This document shows, one piece after another, positions 21,667 to 32,500 of a DNA stretch of 64,000 nucleotides. The translations under genes were made by a program, and so were the position numbers. How positions within the stretch are numbered: the stretch's first letter is position 1; the number at the start of each line of letters is the position of its first letter. The DNA is from Dioscorea cayenensis subsp. rotundata (Eukaryota; Streptophyta; Magnoliopsida; Dioscoreales; Dioscoreaceae): contig NC_052479.1 in assembly GCF_009730915.1 (NCBI RefSeq), positions 1,364,001 through 1,428,000 of the forward strand, given 5' to 3'. The notes under the pieces are model-generated. The model was not told the DNA's origin. It ran no database searches and was given only the letters and a program-made list of their open reading frames with translations.

Positions 21667-24239
21667 GTTTTTGGAAAACCAAAAAAACTATACATTCAAA
21701 AATATAATTTATCTCCCCACATAAAAATGTTATACTCTCATCAAAAACTTTATAGCAATTTTTCTTCAATCATAGCTACATGCCAATTTTCTTAAACCAC
21801 ATTTTTTTCATTGTGAATAATTTTAATTTCTAATATTAAATAAAATTTAAATATCTGATAATAATAATAATTATTATTATGGCTAATGGGAAAAAGTCCT
21901 AATCCTCTCTTGGCCGTCTTTTTGTGACACAATACCAAACATAGGTCCCACTAAAAACAAAAAGACAAAAAAATTGAGAGTTTTTAGGGGCTTAAAAGAT
22001 AGTGAAGGTAACACTCCCTATAAAAGCTTAAATTAAAGCTTTGAGTGTCAACTTCCACCTATTCTTTTTCATAACAGGCTCAAAAAGTTTTGATAGCAAC
22101 CTCATTCATCTCCCTTTCAACTTCCAATAAATTTATTTATTTATTTATTTTTTTCTTGAAAAAAATGAATGAATAAAAGAAATAGATAAATAAATAAATG
22201 TAGTACCCCTATCTCTTTATGCTTAAAGCATTGCTTTTTGTACCAACTTCATTGTTCATTGTTTGCTTATAATCATTAACCTCAATTATCTCTTCAAAAT
22301 TATGAAACATAAAAATCAAGAAAATTTTGAAATAAGTTGTCATTTCTTTGTAGAGTCCACACTACAATGAGTTTTCTTTTCTTTTCTTTCTTTTTTTTTA
22401 CATAGTTTTTAAATAAAAAATAAATTCGAAAAATCATCTATTGAATTTTTCATCTAAAAATTAATTTAGAACCCTGTCTCCTAAAACATTTATGGCTCAA
22501 AAACCAAAACAAAAACAAAATCACTCCTCCCTGAAAATTCACTGTCTGCTCATGACTGAATTATAAAAATTAATAATTAACTAAATAATTATGTTAAATA
22601 TATAAAATTATAAATTATAAATCATAAATTAAAATGTTAATAAAAATGAACGTGTGAGTTTTTCAAGAGTCACCATTGATCAATCCACCACATCACAAAT
22701 GTAAACACACACACATACATATTAAAATAATATTTAGAGTTGATAAATCGTTGTCACATAAGTTAATATTACTTTTTTTAAACTTAAGAAATATAAGTAT
22801 GGCTGTCATTAATCAACTTACTCTTATCATCAAAAGTAGGGCCCACACAAATATAACAAGTGGACACAGCATCTCCTCTCTTTATTAGCCAAGTGGCAGA
22901 TAAGTGATAGCTAATTGTGGAATTTTGCTGTTCACTCCTTAACAGCATGGATCCCATTAAGTTCATAACAGCCGTTCATTTGTTCATTCAGCTGATTAGA
23001 TGAGTAATGAATGGCCAGGATTTCAGTAATAGAAGTTGTGTGTTTTGAACAACACAGCAAATACTAAGATTCTTGGCGCCAACAACCATAGAATTAGAAA
23101 CTGTGGCAAATTTTTATTTTTATTTAACTAATTCAAAAAAAAAAAAAAAAAACATTGAAATCATCATTAAAGTGTTTTTAACTTTTTTTAAACACTTCTT
23201 AGAAATTAGCTAATTATTTATTTCATTCATGAAATATTGTTTATATATATATACAACTCTCATTATAAATTATTTAATTGTTTTTAATTTAATATTAATC
23301 AACTAAAAATTTTATTAAAAGATGTTTTTAAATTTTTAAAATTAAAAATAAAAGAAGCCATATATATCAACTTAAAGCATAAAGTTGCGTCCCATCAAAA
23401 GATTTCCTTCAGCAACTTTTAAACTATTTAGATTTTTAGAGTCAAACAAAATTAGCATAATAAGGTCTAATAATTTTGAATTAAACGTGAATAAATTATA
23501 AATTTATTGAATTTAAAAAAACCATAGTACAAAATAAGGTCTAATAATTTGACATTATGTTGTTTAAAAATAATAATATTTTGAAAATTAAATAGATGCG
23601 AAACAAATCATGAGTGCTGCCACACTATAACTCTCTGTGAGTTTGGTTTATAATACTTTTCTATTCTTAAGTTTGAAATACATCAACGATTAGTCAGTAG
23701 ATAGCTAATTATGAGAGTGGACTTATGCATGAATGAATTGTCGTTATATGTGTCACTGAGCAAATAGGTATGTACTGATAGACTATCGTTGGCTTAGAAA
23801 TTTAAGACACAAAATTCCTGAAACATCATAGAAACAGAGTTAAAAATAAATTGAAAAAGTGAAATAATAGTATGAAATTTAATCATGATGATTAGCAGTG
23901 TATAGCGACATGTCAAAGCGTCTAACGTTGAAGTGAAGTCTGATGAAAGAAGATAGCACTGGACTAAGACTGGACTGGAGTAGAATCCATGTACACATAA
24001 AGTCAATTATATATGTGCTTGTTATACTGGTCAAAATAAATAAATAAATAAATACATAATTAAAGATATTCTTAAGATTTAGAGAAAAAAAAAATATTAT
24101 TTCTTAATTATTAAATTTGACTATGAAAAGTGAGACAATCTTCAAAGCTTTACTATTTTTATTCCATCAGAATATTAATTAATAAATAAAAAGGCAATCC
24201 ATGGACTCTATCTCCTCCAAAAGATCTTTATACCCACTT
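20889..24239. other. AT-rich intergenic DNA, no gene recognised
   Basis: Contains the TG microsatellite, poly-A near 23130 and a promoter-like CTATAAAAGC at about 22019 that leads to no recognised gene. It forms the upstream flank of the SMXL-like gene. Confidence 0.5.
21630..21665. repeat. TG microsatellite
   Basis: About 18 uninterrupted TG units. Confidence 0.95.
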
Positions 24240-24394
24240 CCAACCTCTATTATAATAACCTTTGCAATATATATACATACATACTCTTTCCAAATTTATA
24301 TCGTTTTATATCTTTATATATATATATATATATAATAAAAATAAATGTCATTTTATTATTATGTTACTGCGACACTAAAACGCGACGTCCGGCG
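24240..24394 (+). promoter_or_regulatory. Likely promoter and leader of the SMXL-like gene
   Basis: An A/T-rich stretch with TATATATA runs (24315-24334) lies directly before the inferred start codon at 24395, where base composition switches abruptly to GC-rich. A single TATA box cannot be picked out of the repeats. Confidence 0.3.
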
Positions 24395-25001
24395 ATGCGA
24401 CGCCCGGGTAGCCAGTGCGCGGGCATGCCTCGCCGGAGATGCAGTGCGGGCGCTCGATGACGCGGTGCCGTCTTGCACGGAAGGCCGGGCGCGCACGCGC
24501 AAACGACTCGCTGCACGTCGTCTCCGCACGCTACTCTCCGATCGCTTCTCATCGGCGTTGCTTCGTGACGCGCTGGCGCGAGCGCGCAGCGCCGCTACCG
24601 CAGCGCTTGCAGTTCAAGGCTCTGGGCTCTGCTTTGGGGTGGCGCTTGATCGGTTATCGTCGGCGCACCCGCCTCCACGGCAGGAGCCGCCGGTGTCGAG
24701 CTCGTTGATGGCGGCTATCAAGAGGTCGCAGGCGAGACCAGAGACGTAATCCGGATACGTTCATCTGTATAATGGAGCGGCGGCGGCGGCGGCGGCAGAC
24801 GACGGCGGCGGCGGTGAAGGTGAAAGGTGGAGGACTCCAGCAGATGGTGATGGCGATTCTCGACAGTGATCCGGTGGTGAGTCGGGTGTTCCGGCGAGGC
24901 TGGATTCCGGAGCTATGATATCGAGCTCAGCTGTGCTTCGGCCACCGTCTCGATCCTTCGATTCCCTCGCTCTGCTCGATGCCAGCAATACGTAATAACT
25001 G
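24395..25001 (+). CDS. D53/SMXL6-7-8-like repressor, 5' part only
   Basis: This is the N-terminal double-Clp-N region of a SMAX1-like/D53-type protein. Family members are nuclear repressors degraded through D14/KAI2 and MAX2/D3 signalling; this copy's own role is inferred. Visible marks: an ATG followed by bases that, allowing one-base indels, read MPTP.ASARQCLA.DAVRAL; AVRALDDAV; SALLRDALARARSA; LCFGVALDRLSSAHPPP; PPVSSSLMAAIKRSQA; then a CGG/CAG-rich linker and a block reading like ILD.DPVVSRVF and a D-I-x-L segment. The MPTP start favours the SMXL6/7/8-D53 clade over SMAX1. Frame breaks occur at several places (for example near 24405, 24440, 24475, 24735, 24805 and 24880). The gap at 25002 removes about three quarters of the expected length. 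Confidence 0.85.
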
Positions 25002-26001
25002 NNNNNNNNNNNNNNNNNNNNNNNNNNNNNNNNNNNNNNNNNNNNNNNNNNNNNNNNNNNNNNNNNNNNNNNNNNNNNNNNNNNNNNNNNNNNNNNNNNN
25101 NNNNNNNNNNNNNNNNNNNNNNNNNNNNNNNNNNNNNNNNNNNNNNNNNNNNNNNNNNNNNNNNNNNNNNNNNNNNNNNNNNNNNNNNNNNNNNNNNNNN
25201 NNNNNNNNNNNNNNNNNNNNNNNNNNNNNNNNNNNNNNNNNNNNNNNNNNNNNNNNNNNNNNNNNNNNNNNNNNNNNNNNNNNNNNNNNNNNNNNNNNNN
25301 NNNNNNNNNNNNNNNNNNNNNNNNNNNNNNNNNNNNNNNNNNNNNNNNNNNNNNNNNNNNNNNNNNNNNNNNNNNNNNNNNNNNNNNNNNNNNNNNNNNN
25401 NNNNNNNNNNNNNNNNNNNNNNNNNNNNNNNNNNNNNNNNNNNNNNNNNNNNNNNNNNNNNNNNNNNNNNNNNNNNNNNNNNNNNNNNNNNNNNNNNNNN
25501 NNNNNNNNNNNNNNNNNNNNNNNNNNNNNNNNNNNNNNNNNNNNNNNNNNNNNNNNNNNNNNNNNNNNNNNNNNNNNNNNNNNNNNNNNNNNNNNNNNNN
25601 NNNNNNNNNNNNNNNNNNNNNNNNNNNNNNNNNNNNNNNNNNNNNNNNNNNNNNNNNNNNNNNNNNNNNNNNNNNNNNNNNNNNNNNNNNNNNNNNNNNN
25701 NNNNNNNNNNNNNNNNNNNNNNNNNNNNNNNNNNNNNNNNNNNNNNNNNNNNNNNNNNNNNNNNNNNNNNNNNNNNNNNNNNNNNNNNNNNNNNNNNNNN
25801 NNNNNNNNNNNNNNNNNNNNNNNNNNNNNNNNNNNNNNNNNNNNNNNNNNNNNNNNNNNNNNNNNNNNNNNNNNNNNNNNNNNNNNNNNNNNNNNNNNNN
25901 NNNNNNNNNNNNNNNNNNNNNNNNNNNNNNNNNNNNNNNNNNNNNNNNNNNNNNNNNNNNNNNNNNNNNNNNNNNNNNNNNNNNNNNNNNNNNNNNNNNN
26001 N
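25002..26001. other. Assembly gap (1000 N)
   Basis: Exactly 1000 N. It hides the rest of the SMXL-like gene (if present here), the left target duplication, and the first five bases of the copia 5' LTR. Confidence 0.98.
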
Positions 26002-26392
26002 GTTGATTGAAGACTTTGGAGCTGAAGAAATGTAATGAAAGATGATGAATAGTATGTGAATGTTTGAATGTATGTTTGCAGGTTTTATGTTTGTAGATTT
26101 TATATTTGGTTCATTTAGTTTGTGTGTGTGAAATAATGGAGGGCTAGGATTGCTTTAGATTAGATTGTGTTTCAAGTTCGAGGCATGGAGAGCTTTTGCT
26201 GGAATGTTAAGTCAAGGACTATGTTTGTAATTTCCAATATGTTGTAGTATGTTATAATGTTTGGCTGGTGAATGAAAGAGATGAGAGTGTTTTTGAGCTG
26301 TGAACTTTCTTGTCTTTGAGTGAAGAGAAACTTGTGAGCTTTGGGATTCTGGTTGTTCCTCCACTGTTCATCTTCTTCTTAGTTCATTAACA
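26002..26392 (+). repeat. Copia 5' LTR (first bases in gap)
   Basis: It aligns with the 3' LTR from its sixth base to the terminal ATTAACA with only a handful of substitutions and single-base indels, which argues for a young insertion. Confidence 0.93.
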
Positions 26393-26393
26393 G

Positions 26394-26405
26394 TGGTATC
26401 AGAGC
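26394..26405 (+). promoter_or_regulatory. Copia primer-binding site
   Basis: TGGTATCAGAGC, complementary to the 3' end of initiator-Met tRNA, one base after the 5' LTR. Confidence 0.93.
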
Positions 26406-26517
26406 TGGTTAGAGAGCTTAAGAGAAAGTTTAAGAGAGTGTTAGGAGTGTGTTTTGAGGAGTTCTCTTTGTTTTGTGTGTTGTGTGTGAGATCTTTGTTT
26501 GAGAAGAAGAAGATTAT

Positions 26518-27430
26518 ATGGCTTCAAGCTCTACACCGACTCCTGACATGATACAAACTTCAGTGCCTTTTTTCAAGGGAGAAAACTATGATAGATGGAG
26601 TGTGAAGATGTCAACTCTCTTCGAATCTCAGAATTTGTGGAGTATTGTTGAAGAAGGTGTTCCTAAAGAAGGTACAGATGCTGAGAAGATGGAGAAGAAG
26701 GAGAAGGATGCCAAAGCTTTGTATTTGATTCATCAAGCTGTGGATGAGTCTATCTTTGACAGGATTGTTAGATTCACTACTGCTAAAGAAGCTTGGGAGC
26801 ACATTCAACAAGAATTTATGGGTTCAACTAAGATGATGTCAGTTAGAAGGCAGACATTGAGGCAAAAGTTTGAGGTGCTACAGATGAAGGAAGAAGAAAC
26901 TGTGCAACAGTATATTACACGAGTTCTGGCTATTGTTAATCAAATCAAAGGCCTTGGTTTTGAGCTCACTGATGAAGAGGTTGTGTCTAAAGTTATGAGA
27001 AGCATGACAGAAAGATTTAATCATGTGATTACTTCTATTGAAGAGGCAAGGGATGTATCAAAATTATCTTTGAATGAATTGAGTGGAAGTCTACAAGCTC
27101 ATGAAGCTAGATTCAGCAGATTCAGTGATAAATCTGAAGACAAGGCTTTTATATGAATGGAGAGTCATCTGGTGGTGAAGCTAGCTTTAGAGGAAGGAGT
27201 TTCTTCGGAGGTAGAGGAAGAAATTTCAGGAGGAAGAGGAAGAAGTGTTGGAGTGACCAGGGTAATTTTTCGAAAACTCGCAGACAATTTACTCCAAGAC
27301 AACAACAATTTGGAAGAGGTCAAAGGCAGTTTATGAGGCCACCTTATGATCCAAAGAGATCTGGTAGAGGAAATTTTCGAGAATATACTAGTGTTTCAAT
27401 TGTGGAAAATTTGGTCACATGAGAGTCTCA
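26518..27430 (+). pseudogene. Copia gag with truncated zinc knuckle
   Basis: The first block (212 codons, ATG at 26518) has the UBN2/gag-polypeptide pattern: FFKGENYDRWSVKMSTLFES near the N-terminus, EAWEHIQQEF, then LRQKFEVLQMKEEETVQQYI. A frame change near 27150 leads to an Arg/Gly-rich basic stretch and CFNCGKFGHM, the start of a CCHC knuckle. The final Cys is not found: the sequence departs from the family right after the His. This gag therefore lacks an intact nucleic-acid-binding knuckle as assembled. Confidence 0.88.
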
Positions 27431-27532
27431 CTTCTTGAGTCTCAATATAAAAATCAAAGGCAGTCAAGGCAGGAGGTTCCGGTTCTAGTTCTAATATGAA
27501 TAAAAGCTTCAAGTGAATTTGGCAATCTGTTT

Positions 27533-28863
27533 ATGGTGCATGATGATACTGAAGCACTTAATAATTCTGTTTGGCTTTTGGACAGTGGTAGTTCACATCA
27601 CATGACAGGTAGAAGAAATTTGTTTGAAGAATTTGATGAGTCTCTCAAGCATGTTGTCAAGCTAGGAAATGATCACGAGGTAGATGTGTCTGGCAAAGGT
27701 GCAGTGGCGATGCAGTTCAAGGTGAAAGCAACTAAGTTGATCCATGATGTATATTATGTGCCAAAGCTTGCTCATAATTTATTGAGCATTAGTCGAGTTA
27801 AGCTGATAATGGTTATGAAGTTCATTTCAAAGAGAAGGAGTGCAACATAGTGAATTCTGCAGCGAGTGTTAAAGTGATGACTGTGAAGAAAAAAATGGCG
27901 ATAATTTGTATCCAATTGAGTTTTCTTGATTGATGTTGCAAATGTGGTGATGAAAGGGAAGATGATTTATCTTTGCTATGGCATCAGAGGTTTGGTCACT
28001 TGAATTTTCAGGGTTTAAAATTACTTAAGCAGCAGGAGATGGTTATTGGTTTGCCTAGTATGGAGAAATTCAAAAATTGTGAAGCTTGTGTGTATGGTAA
28101 GATGACTAGGAAACCATTTCTTTCTGGAGGAAAATCTTGGAGACAAAACAGTTATTACATCTTGTCCATCTTGATGTGTGTGAGCCAATGCAAATTGAGT
28201 CCTGGGAGGAAAGTAGATACTTTTTGGTGTTTGTTGATGATTATTCAAAGGATGGTATGGGCTTATGTTTTAAAACACAAGCATGAAGTGTTTCTTCATT
28301 TGAAAGAATTTTTGGCTCTAATGGAGAGACAATCTGGTAATAAATTGAAGATCCTCAGGACTGATCGAGGAGGGGAATTTCTATCGAGAGAATTTATTAT
28401 GTTTTGCAGAAATTTTGGCATTAAACATGAGCTCACAGCACCCTATTCTCCACAGCAAAATGGGATTGCTGAGAGGAAGAATAGAACCTTAATTGAGAAG
28501 GCAAGAAGCATGATGAAAGCCAAGCAAATGCCTTTGAAATTCTGGGCAGAAGCAGTGATGACAGCTGCATATTTGTCCAATATTTCTCCAACACATGCTG
28601 TACATGGAAAGACTCCTCATGAAGTTTGGTTTGGAATTAAACCAAAGGTAAGTCATTTGAAAACATTTGGTTGTGTGGCTTTTACACATATGATGCCTCA
28701 AAAATTGCAGAAGCTTGATGAGAGGGCTCAAAGAGGAGTTTTTGTTGGGTATTGTTTGAATGCAAAGGCTTACAGAATATACATTCCAAATACTTGGAAA
28801 AATGATTGTTACGAGGAGATGTGTATTTTGTCTGAAAATGATTCTTTCGGAATTGGGAATTAG
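27533..28863 (+). pseudogene. Copia protease and integrase, frameshifted
   Basis: The protease part begins with VWLLDSGSSHHMTG (the D-S-G active site) and extends to YYVPKLAHNLLSI. After a frame break near 27850 comes the GAG-pre-integrase H..C-C zinc part (LWHQRFGHLNF, then CEACVYGK). A second break near 28140 shifts the start of the integrase core, where the first catalytic Asp would lie. The frame recovers with ILRTDRGGEFLS and APYSPQQNGIAERKNRT, carrying the second Asp and the Glu. The block ends in the conserved GCVAF and KLDERAQRGVFVGY segments. Confidence 0.9.
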
Positions 28864-29199
28864 ATGAGGCTGAATCAAAGAAAATAATTTTTTCAATACG
28901 AAATGCAAGGAAGATGCATGATCGCGTTGGGATTTCAGTGAGTGTCGGCCGATTGTTTTGGTTCGCAATATTGTGTCAAGCAATGAAAATATTGCAAGTG
29001 TAGCCCATCGGAAGGTCAACAAGCTACTCCAAAATCGAGGCAGTTCAATATTGATGATTCTCCAGGTCAGAGGGTGAGATCTCTTAAAGATATATATGAG
29101 ATTTGTACATTTTGCATTGCGATGCTGAGATCAATTACTTATGAAGAAGCAACAAATTGCATACAGTGGCAAAAAGGCTATGGAGGTGGAAATGCAAGC

Positions 29200-30687
29200 T
29201 ATTCGAGGAAAAATGGGACTTGAAGATTGATGAATTACCACCAGAAAGAAGGTAATTGGTCTAAAATGGGTCTATAAAACCAAAATACAAACGGATGGAG
29301 CAATTGACTAATACAAAGGCCGAGTTGGTTGCTAAGGGCTATGTTCAAGAGCATGGAGTGGATTATGAAAAGGTTTTCTCACCTGTGGCAAGACTAGAGA
29401 CAGTAAGAATTTTTCTAGCAATTGCAGCTTATAAACATTGGCCAGTCTACCAATTAGATGTGAAATCTGCCTTTCTTAATGGAGAAATAGAAGAGGAGGT
29501 TTATATGGCACAGCCAAGGGGATTTGAGATTCCAAGCAAAGAGAAGATGGTGTATAAATTAATTAAAGCCTTGTATGAATTGAAACAAGCTCCAAGAGCT
29601 TGGTATGAAAAATTGGATTCATGGTTTCAGTCACAGAAATTTCAGAGAAGTCAAATTGAACACACTTTGTATAAAAAGGTTACAGAACATGGAGATCTAC
29701 TTGTGGTGTGTGTTTATGTGGATGATCTAATATATATGGGGTCTTCATTGAAGGCAGTCAGGAAGTTCAAGCAAGATATGGAGAATGTGTTTGAAATGAA
29801 TGACTTGGGGCTCATGAATTATTTTTTGGGTTTTGAAATCAAGCAAGATGAAGGTGGAATTCACTTATCTCAAAGAAAGTGTGCAGAAGACTTATTGAAA
29901 TTGTATAATATGCAGGGTTGTAAACCTGTCTCTACACCAATGAGTCATAGTACAAAGCAACAATTGTTTGAGAAATCAGAGGAAGCAAATGCCACAATTT
30001 ATAGATGCTTGATTGGAAAGTTGTTGTACTTATCTCGCTCAAGGCCAGATCGATGTTTTGCGATGAGTTTGTTGTCTAGATTCATGTCAAGCCCTACCAA
30101 AATTCAATTTACGCAGCAAGGAATATTCTCAGGTATGTTTCTGGAACATTAGATTTTTGGAATATATTATAAGTGGAGATGTTGAGTTTGTGTTAGAGAG
30201 ATATGCAGACAGTGATTGGTGTGGTGATGTTAGAGACAGAAAAAACACTTCAAGTTATGTGTTCAATTTTGGTTCTGGAGTTGTGTGTTGGGCATCAAAG
30301 AAGCAAGATGTTGTTGCATTATCAACTACAGAGGCAGAGTATATCTCTTTATGTGCAGCTTGTTGTCATGCAGTGTGGATGAAAAGGATTCTTTCTGATT
30401 TTGGAATTCAATGGGAAAATTCAGTTTCAATGTGGTGTGATAATAAGTCCTGCATTGCTATAGCCAAGAACCCAACACTTCATGGGAGAACCAAGCATGT
30501 TGATGTGAAGTTTCACTTCATTAGAGAGCTAGTGAAAGACAAAGTGGTAAGTTTAAATTTCTGCATATCCAATAATCAGCAAGCTAATATTTTCACAAAA
30601 TGTTTAGATGTTCAACATCATTGCAAATTCAGAGATCTTTTGGGAGTATGCCGCCTTCAATCAAGGGAGAGTTTGTTAGTTGATTGA
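29200..30687 (+). pseudogene. Copia reverse transcriptase and RNase H
   Basis: Reverse transcriptase runs from the LKWVYKTK region (frame change near 29310) through KAELVAKGY, LDVKSAFLNGEIEEEVYM and YELKQAPRAWY to the catalytic VYVDDLIY. A short break near 30150 separates the RNase H block, which contains YADSDWCGD, ALSTTEAEYISL and WCDNKSCIAIAKNP, ending with TKHVDVKFHFIRE. All RNase H acidic residues expected for the family are in view. Apart from the frame breaks the enzymes look recently active. Confidence 0.92.
30663..30671 (+). promoter_or_regulatory. Copia polypurine tract
   Basis: AAGGGAGAG, two bases before the 3' LTR start TGTTAGTTGATT. Confidence 0.8.
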
Positions 30688-31070
30688 AGACTTTGGAGCT
30701 GAAGAAATGTAATGAAGATGATGAATAGTATGTGAATGTTTGAATGTATGTTTGCAGGTTTTATGTTTGTAGATTTTATGTTTGGTTCATTTAGTTTGTG
30801 TGTGTGAAATAATGGAGGGCTAGGATTTCTTTAGATTAGATTGTGTTTCAAGTTCTAGGCATGGAGAGCTTTTGCTAGAATGTTAAGTCAAGGGCTATGT
30901 TTGTAATTTTCTATATGTTGTAGTTTGTTATAATGTTTTGGCTGGTGAATGAAAGTGATGAGAGTGTTTTTTGAGCTGTGAACTTTCTTGTCTTTGAGTG
31001 AAGAGAAACTTGTGAGCTTTGGGATTCTGGTTGTTCCTCCACTGTTCATCTTCTTCTTAGCCCATTAACA
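30674..31070 (+). repeat. Copia 3' LTR
   Basis: Complete LTR from TGTTAG to ATTAACA. The next five bases, CCAAG, are the predicted right-hand copy of the target duplication. Confidence 0.95.
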
Positions 31071-31215
31071 CCAAGTTCAATTCTTTATCCAAGTACTTCA
31101 CCGCATCCGAGAGCCAAGTCCATGCTTCACACACGCCAACATCTCGAAAATAAGCCTAGCATGAATCTCGAGGCAGATTTTGAGAAGTTCGTCGAGCGGT
31201 AGCTACTTTGCTTCA
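31071..31215 (+). other. Coding-like flank after the copia element
   Basis: Just past the 3' LTR, one frame reads KFNSLSKYFTASESQVHA. After a frame change, NLEADFEKFVER is followed by a stop. The base composition and codon pattern are less A/T-rich than nearby intergenic DNA. It could be an exon piece of the gene into which the element inserted, but I cannot assign it to SMXL or any other family with confidence. Confidence 0.25.
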
Positions 31216-32273
31216 AGAAACTTTGTACAAAATATATAAATATATTCTGGTTGACAATCCTCATTCAAACTGCTATAAAAAAAATCCTCATCATTTCATG
31301 TGCATCTCTTTCATGGTGGATCCAGGTTTTATTTGATATTTATATCATATAAAGTTTTGCAATCAAGATCCTTGCTTTGAAATCATCTTGACGACACTTA
31401 GGTTTATGAAACTAAGTAAACAATGTATTATTCATTTGAAACTTGTGTTATGGACATTTGGTTTGGATTTCCTAAGTTGTGAAATCTTTATGTTGATGGA
31501 TCATAAATTTAATTTGACTTTTCATAAGTTTTTGTCTTTTATGATTGTGAAACTTTAAACTTATATTTTAGGCATTTGAACTTATCTTGCATATTTGAGC
31601 TTGTATCTTGGATTTGATTTAGATTTCAAGTTTCAGTTTTCTATGTTAATAAATCACAAACTTGAAGGCTATGAGTTAATTTGTTGATTCATTTAATACT
31701 GGTGTCTTTGTATCTTGGATTTGAAGTTGTGGATTCTTTATGTTGATGAATTGCAAACTAGAATTTTACATGATTTTACTTTTGAAAAAACTCCGGCTTT
31801 TGTGCTTGTGAAACTGCCTTCAAGTCTTGATTTATGAAACTCTCTGAGTCTTTAACTTTTGATGTCCAATTGTTATTATTTTCTATTATTATATGTCATT
31901 GGTGAGGGCCGAAACACAAACCTTAGCAAAAATCAAACAAGCATCTTACCTTACCCACTACTCTATATTTTACGTATGATTTGTTTTAAATAAATAAATA
32001 TTGAAGAAATATCATAAATAAAGTTATTTTTTAAAATTCATTTTAAAATAAAAATATAATTCTTAATATGTTTTTGCATTTCATACTTGCGACAATTAAT
32101 ATACACAAAAATATTCTTTATAAATATTCATTTTTATTGCTTTCCCACCATTCAAAATTTCAAATGAGTTTACTTTACATTCATGTTGTTGATATTTTTA
32201 ATGAATTGAAAAGTTCACATTTAGCTATATTTATTTATATATATCAATTCCCAATAATATACAATTGTCAGCC

Positions 32274-32342
32274 CAATTGGTTAGGTTCTCTCTTTTGGTA
32301 AAGAGCCATGGGATCCAAACCCATGGCATGCATTCTCTTTTT
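32274..32342 (+). repeat. tRNA-like remnant
   Basis: AGCCCAATTGGTTAG resembles an A box, and GGGATCCAAACCC with flanking complementary CATGG/CCATG arms resembles a T-arm/B box. Other arms do not fold into a full cloverleaf, so it is a tRNA pseudogene or SINE head, not a tRNA gene. Confidence 0.35.
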
Positions 32343-32359
32343 TTAAAAAATAAAAATAA

Positions 32360-32500
32360 AAATTCCCAACCCGCCAAGTTGGACCCGCCAACCCGGCAGG
32401 TTGACAAACTCTATTGACCCACCGGGTCACGGGTTGGGATAAGTCTAACCCGTATCCGGGCTCGCTACAATGCAGCCTGGTTATGGGTTACCGACCCGGT
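32360..32500. repeat. CCCG-rich block, transposon-subterminal-like
   Basis: Repeated ACCCGCC, ACCCGG and CCCGT motifs on one strand and GGGT on the other, within A/T-rich surroundings. Clusters like this are typical of subterminal regions of hAT-type elements. No terminal inverted repeats were located. Confidence 0.35.

Larger units (their letters stand above)
26002..31070 (+). mobile_element. Ty1/copia LTR retrotransposon, 5' edge lost in gap
   Basis: The two LTRs are near-identical (26002-26392, missing its first five bases; 30674-31070, 397 bp) with TG...CA ends. A perfect TGGTATCAGAGC primer-binding site follows the 5' LTR and a purine tract precedes the 3' LTR. The internal order gag, protease, integrase, reverse transcriptase, RNase H is diagnostic of copia. 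The coding region is open in long blocks but broken by frameshifts. Only the right-hand flank is visible, so the target duplication cannot be checked. Confidence 0.95.

Noticed and set aside
21584..21769. Open frame with a Thr-His repeat
   Set aside because: It is the translation of the TG microsatellite.
24395..25001. GC-rich island as bacterial contamination or horizontal transfer
   Set aside because: Its motifs match the plant SMXL/D53 N-terminal domain, and GC-rich first exons are common in that family.
24979..26010. Open frame spanning the second gap
   Set aside because: It consists almost only of N and joins SMXL-like sequence to LTR sequence by chance.
28489..29022. Minus-strand open frame opposite the copia integrase
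   Set aside because: Shadow of the integrase coding strand, with no independent motif.
32274..32342. Functional tRNA gene
   Set aside because: Only A- and B-box-like parts fit; the acceptor and anticodon arms do not pair.
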